A DNA stretch of 24,398 nt, taken from a virus. Numbering within the stretch: the first letter of the stretch is position 1; each line of letters starts with the position of its first letter. Shown piece after piece: positions 1 to 7,600 of the stretch. The stretch lies in IMG/VR virus record IMGVR_UViG_3300006793_000273, positions 1 through 24,398 of that record; one strand, given 5' to 3'. A model generated the notes under the pieces. That model worked only from the letters and a program-made list of their open reading frames with translations. It was not told the origin of the DNA and made no database searches. Position numbers and translations under genes: made by a program.

Positions 1-2
1 TA

Positions 3-95
3 GACAACCTTTCAAACAGAGGAGGTAGAGGAAACAGTAAACCTAAAAGAAATACAGGTACTGGGTTCGATGCTTCAGCATTTATGGGAGAATAA
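3..95 (+). CDS. C-terminal end of the gene upstream of the capsid gene (partial)
   Basis: A reading frame that is open from the left edge ends with TAA at 93-95, giving about 30 residues. The peptide is rich in Gly, Arg, Lys and Asn (RGGRGNSKPKR) and finishes FDASAFMGE. A basic, disordered linker followed by a short hydrophobic tail is common at the end of phage head-assembly proteins. The position directly before the capsid gene would fit a scaffold or assembly factor, but that is inference from location only. Of the other two frames, one has a TAG at bases 1-3 and the other also meets an early stop, so this frame is the best choice. The function cannot be read from so little sequence. Confidence 0.5.
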   Translation, partial: DNLSNRGGRGNSKPKRNTGTGFDASAFMGE

Positions 96-182
96 TTTTA
101 AAATCGTCAATGTTACGTATTAAAAGTATAATTAAATAAATGCAATTTTAAAGTATTATTAAATTTTTAAATTGTAAAAAAA
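96..182 (+). promoter_or_regulatory. AT-rich leader of the capsid gene, possible promoter region
   Basis: This 87-base gap is almost entirely A and T and separates the upstream gene from the capsid gene. It holds TATAAT at 127-132, with TCGTCA (104-109) 17 bases upstream, a spacing like that of a sigma-70 promoter. In sequence this AT-rich such a match arises easily, and Bacteroidota primary promoters use a different consensus, so it is only a candidate. No Shine-Dalgarno sequence precedes the ATG at 183; the start is led by a run of A, as is usual in Bacteroidota and their phages. Confidence 0.25.
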
Positions 183-1649
183 ATGAAAACAACATCTGGA
201 TCGTTTGGCGTTGGTACACAACAGTCAAACTCAGTGGTAGATGCTATGTTAAAGTACCCTGAAATTTCAAGTACTTTAATTCAGCAATACCCTCGCTACG
301 CATTGACATACCTATTAGAAAGAACAGGTCGTCATGCTGGCTTAAAAATCGCTGGTGACAAATCTTTCGAATGGAAAGTTTTAGGTCGCTCAAATCGTAA
401 AGTATCAACTATAGCTCAAGATGCTATTGCTGCTGATGCTTCTGGACCAAAGGAAATACAATTTGCTGTTGATGTGGATTGGGTAAGAAAGTACGATGTA
501 GTTCGTATGCCTGGTGGGGCAGTTGGTAATGTAACTGCTGTAACTGGTGTAGCTGGAGTTATAAATGGTGGTGCTGCTGGTGGTTATGGTATTACAGTAA
601 ACTTTGCTGCTGGTAACCCTGCTGTTGCTGCTGCTGGTGATGAAGTTATAGCTGTTATTGGTAGTGCGTTTAAAGAAGGTTCTTTAGGAACTGATGTAGG
701 TGAAACTTCTGTTTACCCTGAAACTCACAAAAACTGGTTAACAGTTAACAGACGTAAATTATCTATTACAGGTCACGCTTTAACTGATGTAACTTGGATT
801 GAAAATAATGGATCTAAATTGTGGTACTTTACTGCAGAGAAATTGTTTACTGATGAGTTTATGTATCAATTAGAGCTTCAACGATGGTTTGGTAAAACTA
901 ATGTTGTTGCTCCTGCATTAGATGCTTATACTGCTCCTGGTCAAGGACCTACTCAGCCTGCAAACGAAACAACTGCAGGTGGTGCTCCATTAATGGGAGA
1001 TGGTATCTTAGCTCAAATCGATTCTTCAAACACTCAATACTATGGAGCTGATCTTGAAGAGGATGACTTAGCTAAATTTATTGCTAAATTATCTCGTAAT
1101 GCACAATCTCCTGAAGGTAATGAGTGGGTAGTATTTACTGGTACTGAAGGTAGATACCAATTCCACAAAGCTATGAAGGGACTTACTGTAGGTGCTACTG
1201 AAGCTACTGGTGGTTCTATGCAATCTATGAAGACTGGATCTGACGTATCTTTAGGTGTTAATTATACATCATACAATGTTTTAGGTAATAAATTAACTAT
1301 TGCTTATTGCCCAGTGTTTGATGATACTAACGCTTTTGGTGCTGCTGCTGGTGTTGGTGGCGGTTCTGTATCACAAGGTGGTGCAGGTACTATGTCTGGT
1401 AAAATGGTATTCTTAGATTTCTCGTCTGTAGATGGTGTACCTAATATCCAGTTGGTTTGTAAAGGTGCTGATGGATTTAATCGTAACTATATCAAGAAAT
1501 ATATTCCTGGTATGATTAATCCTTACGACCAAAAATCAATGCTTGCTGCTAACGGTGACGACTCATTTACATGTCAAATCATGTCTGAATCTGGAGTTAT
1601 TGTTCGTAATCCTTTATCTTGTGGTGTCCTAATGTATGGAGAAGCATAA
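183..1649 (+). CDS. Major capsid protein, crAss-like phage (HK97 fold expected)
   Basis: This 488-residue protein should form the icosahedral shell. Its N-terminal half has a pattern I recognise from crAss-like capsid proteins: an early TQQSNSVVDAML helix, then QYPRYALTYLLERTGR, then FEWKVLGRSNRK at about residues 62-73. Length and position, just ahead of the ring, IHF-like and muzzle genes, agree with that family. Two Gly/Ala-rich stretches, residues 111-160 and 381-404, look like surface loops or an inserted subdomain. Codon use is biased to GCT, GGT, GTT and CGT, unlike the AGA-using genes downstream, as expected for the most abundant virion protein. A terminator lies directly after it, so it can be expressed above the rest of the cluster. 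Start at 183: no other plausible start lies in the short AT-rich gap upstream. Family assignment is from memory of the pattern, not from an alignment. Confidence 0.85.
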   Translation: MKTTSGSFGVGTQQSNSVVDAMLKYPEISSTLIQQYPRYALTYLLERTGRHAGLKIAGDKSFEWKVLGRSNRKVSTIAQDAIAADASGPKEIQFAVDVDWVRKYDVVRMPGGAVGNVTAVTGVAGVINGGAAGGYGITVNFAAGNPAVAAAGDEVIAVIGSAFKEGSLGTDVGETSVYPETHKNWLTVNRRKLSITGHALTDVTWIENNGSKLWYFTAEKLFTDEFMYQLELQRWFGKTNVVAPALDAYTAPGQGPTQPANETTAGGAPLMGDGILAQIDSSNTQYYGADLEEDDLAKFIAKLSRNAQSPEGNEWVVFTGTEGRYQFHKAMKGLTVGATEATGGSMQSMKTGSDVSLGVNYTSYNVLGNKLTIAYCPVFDDTNAFGAAAGVGGGSVSQGGAGTMSGKMVFLDFSSVDGVPNIQLVCKGADGFNRNYIKKYIPGMINPYDQKSMLAANGDDSFTCQIMSESGVIVRNPLSCGVLMYGEA

Positions 1650-1670
1650 TAAATGATTCAATACTAAACT

Positions 1671-1696
1671 GAGTGAGGCTTCGGCCTCATTCTTTT
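1671..1696 (+). terminator. Rho-independent terminator after the capsid gene
   Basis: A nine-base-pair stem (1671-1679 with 1684-1692, one G-U pair) closes a TTCG tetraloop and is followed immediately by TTTT at 1693-1696. The UUCG loop is exceptionally stable in RNA. It sits 22 bases past the capsid stop codon and before the next gene, so it probably ends or attenuates the capsid transcript, giving high capsid expression and lower expression of the minor structural genes. Confidence 0.85.
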
Positions 1697-1731
1697 AGAA
1701 CGCAAATAGTAATTAATAAAAAAGAGAGAAA

Positions 1732-2394
1732 ATGAAACATCCAGTAATTGTAAGGACAAGAAAGCCAAAAAGGTTTTGTTATTTAGGGTTAGGTAGTAGA
1801 TACAAAGACCCTAAAGATAAAGGTAGAAGAAAAATATTAAAAGACATTAATGATGAAGAAATGGAATTTCAAATGACTTCCCCATCTATTGTTTTTGATA
1901 TTTCTGATGAATACGAAAATAGTATATATACTTGGTTAAAAAATTACCCAGGTATACAGCAACATTTAGTATTTGAAGACACTATAGAGCAGCAAATGGT
2001 TGCCACTGAATCAATGATAGAATCAGCTGAAGCAATTCAAATAGCTGTTGCAATGACAGATAAAGAAATATTAGATTTCTGCAAATTAGTTGGTATAAGA
2101 ACTAAAGATAACTCTATTGAGTTTGTTAAAGCTCAAGTTATTAAATTAGCTAATGATGATCCAAACAAATTCTCTAAAATAATAAATGACAGAGATAAAG
2201 ATTATAGAGTATTTATTGAGCATGCTATTGACGCAAAAATACTTAACTTTGTAAATGGAACTTATAAGTATAATACTGAAACTATAGGATTAACAGAAGA
2301 TCAAGTAGTATTGTGGCTTAAAGAAAATAAAGACATTCACGCATTATTAAGAAAGCAAATGTCTAGTAATAAAAAAGTAAAAGCTAAGAAATGA
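1732..2394 (+). CDS. Virion-cluster protein of unknown function, 220 aa
   Basis: I do not recognise this protein. The N-terminus is strongly basic (MKHPVIVRTRKPKRF), followed by YLGLGSRYKDP and a segment around residues 45-75 that may be a small beta domain. An alpha-helical part starts near residue 105 (MTDKEILDFCKLVGI...), is rich in Lys, Asp and Glu, and resembles the short helix-turn-helix-like modules found in phage head and DNA-binding proteins. The C-terminus is very basic (SSNKKVKAKK). Its place between the capsid gene and the ring genes suggests a head-associated or connector protein, possibly touching DNA; this is inference. The leader AAAAAAGAGAGAAA lacks a Shine-Dalgarno core. The stop overlaps the next start as ATGA (2391-2394), so translation is probably coupled to the first ring gene. 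Confidence 0.7.
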   Translation: MKHPVIVRTRKPKRFCYLGLGSRYKDPKDKGRRKILKDINDEEMEFQMTSPSIVFDISDEYENSIYTWLKNYPGIQQHLVFEDTIEQQMVATESMIESAEAIQIAVAMTDKEILDFCKLVGIRTKDNSIEFVKAQVIKLANDDPNKFSKIINDRDKDYRVFIEHAIDAKILNFVNGTYKYNTETIGLTEDQVVLWLKENKDIHALLRKQMSSNKKVKAKK

Positions 2395-2996
2395 CATACG
2401 CACAGGCGCAATCGCACATAGACAACTTGTTAGATAAAACAGGTACAGCATATTTTACTTCCACAGAGAAAAATCAATTTATTGATTTGGCTGTAATGGA
2501 GTATACTAAGAATCTAATAAACACTTTAGAGTCTGACGCTCAGTCTATGGAAAAGATAGCACCTTTAGTTGTAAAGTCTGATTCTTTATCTCAATCCTCT
2601 GGCTCTATTACGTTGCCAACTGAAACTCCTGTATATCATATACTAAGAGCTTACACAGCAACAAACGATTATAGTGTTAATATAATGGGACATGGAGAGT
2701 ATGCTTCTGCTAAAAACGATCCTTATCATAAAGCTGATAATAAAAATCCAATAGGATTGCTTAAAGGCGGTAACTTAGATATTTTAGGTACTACAGAAAA
2801 TGTGTATATTGAATACATAAAAGTTCCTGTATTATCAGATGAAGGAACAGTTTCTGGAAGTACTCAATACTTAGGTGGTTATGATTTAAACTCTTCAGAA
2901 GAGATAGTAAATATTGCAGTTAGAAAGATGATGTTATCATTGGAAGATCCAAGATACCAGTTACAAGTTAACGAGTTGACAGCTGAAAAGCGTTGA
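2391..2996 (+). CDS. Tail/neck ring protein 1 (head-tail adaptor type)
   Basis: The 201-residue protein has the layout of the ring proteins that stack below the portal in crAss-like phages, related in fold to P22 gp4-like adaptors. A helical N-terminus (TEKNQFIDLAVMEYTKNLI, residues 24-42) comes first. A beta-rich middle follows, holding the hallmark ITLPTETPVYHILRAY (about residues 73-88), then VYIEYIKVP. A final helix reads EEIVNIAVRKMMLSLEDPRYQ. The 'LP...hi' strand and 'Y.EYIK.P' strand recur in the other ring genes here. It starts inside the stop of the previous gene (ATGA overlap) and ends 72 bases before the second ring gene, with a hairpin in the gap. The role as a ring in the neck or tail barrel is inferred from family and position. 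Confidence 0.65.
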   Translation: MTYAQAQSHIDNLLDKTGTAYFTSTEKNQFIDLAVMEYTKNLINTLESDAQSMEKIAPLVVKSDSLSQSSGSITLPTETPVYHILRAYTATNDYSVNIMGHGEYASAKNDPYHKADNKNPIGLLKGGNLDILGTTENVYIEYIKVPVLSDEGTVSGSTQYLGGYDLNSSEEIVNIAVRKMMLSLEDPRYQLQVNELTAEKR

Positions 2997-3021
2997 TGAC
3001 TCTCTTTTTTCCTGCGTTGAT

Positions 3022-3056
3022 TGGGTGGTAGATTTGCGTCTACCCCCATTCTTTAT
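3022..3056 (+). terminator. Terminator-like bulged hairpin between the ring genes
   Basis: GGTAGA (3027-3032) pairs with TCTACC (3039-3044) around a six-base loop. After one bulged T (3026), TGGG (3022-3025) pairs with CCCA (3045-3048), giving ten pairs in all. TTCTTTAT follows at 3049-3056, a broken T tract. It lies in the only sizeable gap between the two ring genes. It may be an inefficient terminator or a transcript-end/processing hairpin; the interrupted T run makes full termination less certain than at the capsid terminator. Confidence 0.5.
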
Positions 3057-3068
3057 AAATAAAACGAT

Positions 3069-3689
3069 ATGACTTTAAATGAAATAGTTTACAATATTAA
3101 AAATTTAGCTGAAGGTGGTTATACAACTGACGATAGCAAATTAAGTACTAGACAAATTAAGGCTTGGGTAAATTACCATAGACTTAACATATTAGAGTCA
3201 TATACTAATAACGGAAAGAGCATCCCTCAAGGCGCAACTCAAAGCCTAGGTACATTTACAGTACCAGACGAGGGTTCGTTCATTACAGTGCCTAAAATAG
3301 CCTCATACGGAGACACTAGAGGTATAACAAGTATTACATCTATTGATGGTAATATGATATTTGCTAGAACAACACAAGATAAAATTGCATTCCAAGAGTC
3401 AAGTAGATTTACAGCTGCAATGCCTAAGTTTTTCTTAGAAGAAGGATCTAAACTTTACTTCTATGGTTCTGGTAGTGGCGAGCAAGTTAAAATTGTTGCA
3501 GTAGCAGAAGATCCTACATCTGTTGCAGGCTGGTCTGGTGACGATCAAGAATACCCTTTACCTTCGCAGTTGGTTAACCCATTAATTAAAATGATTGCAG
3601 AAGTTGAGCTTAATTTAACAATTAAAACTCCTGGAGATGTAATTAATAACGAAGTAGAAGCAGACAGAGAGGTACAAGGAAGTAAATAA
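3069..3689 (+). CDS. Tail/neck ring protein 2
   Basis: This 206-residue protein belongs to the same structural class as the preceding ring gene. The N-terminal helix MTLNEIVYNIKNLAEGG is followed by TTDDSKLSTRQIKAWVNYHRLNIL (residues 19-42), an opening that I recognise from crAss-like ring proteins. A beta domain follows (TFTVPDEG, KFFLEEGSKLYFYG, EQVKIVAVAEDP). Near the C-terminus, DDQEYPLPSQLVNPLIKMIA (about residues 158-177) leads into the last helix. Such proteins form dodecameric rings between portal and tail. Its stop TAA and the next start share one base (TAATG at 3687-3691), so the two are probably translationally coupled. Its leader TTTATAAATAAAACGAT has no Shine-Dalgarno sequence. 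Stoichiometry and exact place in the tail cannot be read from sequence. Confidence 0.7.
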   Translation: MTLNEIVYNIKNLAEGGYTTDDSKLSTRQIKAWVNYHRLNILESYTNNGKSIPQGATQSLGTFTVPDEGSFITVPKIASYGDTRGITSITSIDGNMIFARTTQDKIAFQESSRFTAAMPKFFLEEGSKLYFYGSGSGEQVKIVAVAEDPTSVAGWSGDDQEYPLPSQLVNPLIKMIAEVELNLTIKTPGDVINNEVEADREVQGSK

Positions 3690-4105
3690 TGTTATATACA
3701 ACATATAAAGATATTTATAAAGTAATATCTAAAAGAGTAAGAGTAGAAGCGTCTGGTAGGAAAAAGACTAAAGCTATTCCTTACTCTTTGTACTTTAAGA
3801 TAGTTACTAAATTTTTTGAAATCCTGGTTAGAGATTTAATAGTTAGGAAACAAAGAATTTTCTTACCTTTGAATTTAGGTTTTTTATATGTTCAGAAAAA
3901 AGAACACAATAGAGCTTTTCATATCAGGAAAGACGTTAAAGAATCTAAAGATAAGGGATACCCAGTAAGATATAAGGTTCCAATATTAGATGAATATTAT
4001 TATAAAATAAGTTGGGCTAAAGGAAGTAAAGATTTGTTTAAGTGCAAACTTTACCCTGCAAAAAAAGTTCGAGAACTATTAAAAAATACATACAATGCAA
4101 GTTAG
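3689..4105 (+). CDS. IHF/HU-like small basic protein in the virion gene cluster
   Basis: The protein has 138 residues and is strongly basic. Conserved blocks of crAss-like phages usually include an 'IHF subunit-like' gene beside the ring genes, and this one fits by place and pattern. The N-terminal helices (YKDIYKVISKRVRVEASG) are followed by YSLYFKIVTKFFEILVRDLI and then RKQRIFLPLNLGFLYVQKKE (about residues 52-71). The last corresponds to the HU/IHF turn 'G..V.L.gfG.F.v..R' before the DNA-binding beta arm. The rest (HIRKDVKESKDKGY, KVPILDEYYYKISW) is not canonical HU, and the usual proline-tipped arm is not clear, so it may be a structural derivative in the tail rather than a DNA bender. It starts at the TAATG junction and ends in TAG, overlapping the next gene by 11 bases. 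Confidence 0.6.
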   Translation: MLYTTYKDIYKVISKRVRVEASGRKKTKAIPYSLYFKIVTKFFEILVRDLIVRKQRIFLPLNLGFLYVQKKEHNRAFHIRKDVKESKDKGYPVRYKVPILDEYYYKISWAKGSKDLFKCKLYPAKKVRELLKNTYNAS

Positions 4106-4694
4106 TGTTAAAAGAATAATAGGAAATGTAGCTCGTAATTTAGGGCTAAACAATCCTTCAGAACATTTAGAATCTTTTATAGAATGGGCTTTTGAAGCAG
4201 AGCAAAAAATTGGTAGCTTTTCTACTTTTACAGATAAAGAATTAGATTTAACTGTATCTGCAAGCAAAGCGTTGCTTCCGTCAGACATGATTAAATTAAT
4301 TGACGTAAAAGGTAAAACTTTTATGGAGCCTACTCAAAAAACCTTTAAAGGTGATGCTAACGGAGATAAGTATTGGATTGTTGGTAGTTACATACATTTT
4401 AGTAATGTTTCTTCTGGAACTGTTAAGATAGCATACAAGGCTTTAAATACAGACGAGGAAGGTTTTCCTACAATCAAAGAAGGGCATGAAGATGCTGTAG
4501 CTCAATACATAATGTGGAGACATAAATCTATAGAATATTACAACGGTAAAATTGCAAGATATATAGTTCAAGACTTAGAAAAAAGATGGTATTGGTTATG
4601 CGCACAAGCAAGAGGTAACGATAACTTACCTTCTGAAGTAGAAATGAGAAATATAGCTAAGTATTGGAATACTTTAATGGTTGAAAGAGAATAG
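4095..4694 (+). CDS. Tail stabilisation / ring protein 3 (P22 gp4-like)
   Basis: This 199-residue protein carries the clearest adaptor pattern of the three ring genes. After helices (VKRIIGNVARNLGL, LESFIEWAFEAEQKIGSF) comes the strand KALLPSDMIKLIDVKG (about residues 58-73). YWIVGSYIHFSNVSSGTVKIAYKAL follows at about 93-117, then the signature DEEGFPTIKEGHEDAVAQYI, and a C-terminal helical part with the motif CAQARGNDNLPSE. This order of strand, 'GTVKIAYKAL' and 'GFP.I.EGHEDAV' matches proteins annotated in crAss-like phages as tail stabilisation (P22 gp4-like) proteins. It overlaps the IHF-like gene by 11 bases and ends two bases before the muzzle gene, so the run from 3069 to 8884 is probably one translationally coupled unit. 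Confidence 0.75.
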   Translation: MQVSVKRIIGNVARNLGLNNPSEHLESFIEWAFEAEQKIGSFSTFTDKELDLTVSASKALLPSDMIKLIDVKGKTFMEPTQKTFKGDANGDKYWIVGSYIHFSNVSSGTVKIAYKALNTDEEGFPTIKEGHEDAVAQYIMWRHKSIEYYNGKIARYIVQDLEKRWYWLCAQARGNDNLPSEVEMRNIAKYWNTLMVERE

Positions 4695-4696
4695 TT

Positions 4697-7600
4697 ATGG
4701 CACAGAAATCTAAACCTAATACTTTTCTAAAAGGAATGATGACTGATTTAGATCCAAGTTATCAATCTAAAGAATCTTATTTTACAGGACTTAACGTTAG
4801 AGTTGTAACAAACGGAGATAGCTCTTATTCGTTAGAAAACATAAAAGGAAGTACTTTATCTTACGAATTTAACAAGCATAGTGACGGTACTTATTTGTCT
4901 GGTAATGATGAGTATAAAATACATGGAGTTGCAACATTTAAAACTTATATTGTTTCTATAGAGTCAAATTCTGCAACTCCTAAGAATTGGAGAATAAGAA
5001 AATACCTTATAAATCCTCAGACTCTTGTTATTAGCTCAAATTACAATAGCAATCCAATATTGTGGACTGGGACTGGTTTGTTTAGTGACGATGCTGGAGA
5101 AATAAAAATAGAGTCTATAGTAGAAACAGATTTAATTCATAGAATATATTGCACTGATGGTTTAACTGTACTTAAAAGTGCTAATATAGCTTCTGATATA
5201 TCATCTTACACTATAACTGATTTTTCAGTGTTTAAACCTAGCGTAAAAAACAATGTAGTACTTACTCAATACAATCAGTCTGGAGGTAATTTAACTTATG
5301 GAAGTTACAGTTACACTTACAGGCTTTCTAGTGCTGGAGGATCAAATTATACAGATTGGTCGCCAATATCAAAGCCAATAAATATTGTTAAAAATGACTT
5401 GACATCTAACACATCTTTAGGTGTTGAAGGTGAAAGCTCGGCTGAAATTTCTAGTGCTTCTTTATCACTTTCAATATCAGGTTTGTCTTTAGATTATGAA
5501 AATATTGAAATTGCTGCAATACATTACGTAGATCAAAATGTTCCTGTAATATTTAAAATAGAAGAAGGTGAAATAATATCTTCAACTTACACTTTTCAAC
5601 ATAGTGGGTTTGAAACTACTACACCAATTGAAGGCGGTATTGCTGCTGCAATTATAAATACAAATTCTTGGAATGTATGTAAGTCTTTAGCTCAAAAAGA
5701 CAATAAATTATATGCTTCAAATTTAAAAAGCGAAACTTTAAATATTGACACTAATTTATCTGGTTTATTTCCTCTTAAGTCTTATAAAGGAGTTTTAACT
5801 AATGGTACTTGGGATTTAGAGACTTATTCTACAGATGCTAACCCTGATAGGCATAATAATGGAGGCACAGGGAATTGGTCTTGGGATGTATCTGAAGATA
5901 CTGCTAATGGAGATAAAAGCGTGTATAAGTTTATACATAAAAACTTTAATACAGACGCTAATCCTTTATATGTTTTAGGTGCTGAAACTCCTGGGTTTTC
6001 AAATGGAGGTTATGGTTTTAGAATGACTTTTACTCAAGAAGATTACATTATTGATGAAGACTTTCATAGAAGCCCAAATGGTAATGCTGATCAATTTAGC
6101 GAGCATGACGCTACTGAGTTATATTTTTTAAGTTCATCACACAATGATTCTAATTATTTAGATGGTAAAAAAGGGCCTCATAATCCTAAATGGAATAATG
6201 AATTTACTAGTTTTAAAAGAGGTGAATGTTACAGATTTGGTATTGTTTTTTACGATCTTCAAGGTACTCCAGGATTTACTCATCACTTAGGGGATATTAA
6301 AATGCCTGATGCTTTAGATCCTAATGTTTTAGTGTTAAACGCTAATGGAGATGCAGCTGTAAACAAGTCTTATAGCAGTAGTAATGATTGTTGGTCTCCA
6401 TTTAGTTCTACAGGTTCAGGAACAGAACAAGTAATTGCTCACGCTTTAATTCCTAGGTTAGAAGTTAATTTACCTACACCAATACAAGAAAAAATATCTG
6501 GATACAAAATAGTAAGAGCTGAATTATCTGAAAACGATAAAACAATTATTACTCAAGGTATTTTAAGTACTACAGAGCTACACCATAGCACTGAAAGTAC
6601 CAACACAACTTTGGCTGGTAAAACTGGATCTCAAACAGTTCCTTATTATGTGCATAAAGAAGAAGGAAATACAAGTTTAACTGCTTATCCTTTTAGGATA
6701 GCTGAAAAACAATATACAATTGAAACTCCTGAAATTACTTTAGGAGGTAAATTGTACTCTTTAAATAGTGGGTATAAAATAAAGCCATTATACGTTGTTG
6801 AGCAAAATAAAATACATACTGTAAGTCCTAGTACTTATGGATTTACTGGATATAACGTGAAAACTAATCCAGATAGCGGAAATAATTATGGTGGACTTAG
6901 AGTTCATAAGTATAAACCACATCCTATGTTTTTACTTAGTAACACGTCAAACTCTGCTAAAAATAACCTTAAAACTCCAGATTACGAATATTTAGTTAGA
7001 TGGACTAGAGATGTGTATTACGGTAAAAGTGTAGTAAGCGGAGAAGAAATATCTGGAACAAGTAGTAATCTTGCAAGGACTTATAGGCATGAAACAGCTC
7101 AATACGATGACAACAATCCAAATCAATATTTAAGTGCTAATGAAGGTATAGGTGGTATTCAACCTTCTTGGTTTAATATGGAAGGTAGAGGTAGTTTGCT
7201 AGGAGGAACATCTTCTAGTTTGTATATTTCTACTACAGCAAACGCACCTCTGCTTGGAGATATTATTAATTATACTAATGATGCTGCTGGTGTTAATGAA
7301 AGTTTTAGCGATATACCAGGAAATTACCGTTCTTATGGGTATATAGATGACGATGGAGCAATTCATTTTTTACCTTACAAATGGGTTGTTGAAGTAATTA
7401 GAGATACTACAGGTGGTAATTTTGAGCAATACGGAGGTTATACAGATGCAGCAATAAAAAGCACTAGATTTATAGATTGCTCTTCTTTTCAACCTTCAGA
7501 TACAGACTCTGTATTGATTACTCAAGGAGATACTTACTGTGACTGGTATACATACAAAAATTCATTTGATCCTAGTGATGGTCCTGATAGTTTAAATTTT

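Noticed and set aside
1-123. Alternative frame 1 for the left-edge fragment (ends TAA at 121-123)
   Set aside because: It has a TAG at bases 1-3 and could start only at ATG 70, giving an 18-residue product. The frame ending at 93-95 is open from the edge and has a more plausible composition.
140-151. A three-codon upstream frame (ATG CAA TTT TAA) in the capsid leader
   Set aside because: Such tiny frames arise by chance in AT-rich leaders and nothing else supports leader-peptide control.
4079-4288. A 69-codon minus-strand frame over the IHF-like/ring 3 junction
   Set aside because: It overlaps two well-supported coupled genes and shows no recognisable feature.
4101-4730. Reassignment of TAG to an amino acid, as in some crAss-like phages
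   Set aside because: TAG ends the genes at 4105 and 4694. Reading through the first meets TAA two codons later, and reading through the second meets a stop after 11 codons. None of the long frames here contains an in-frame TAG, so the standard bacterial code explains the window.
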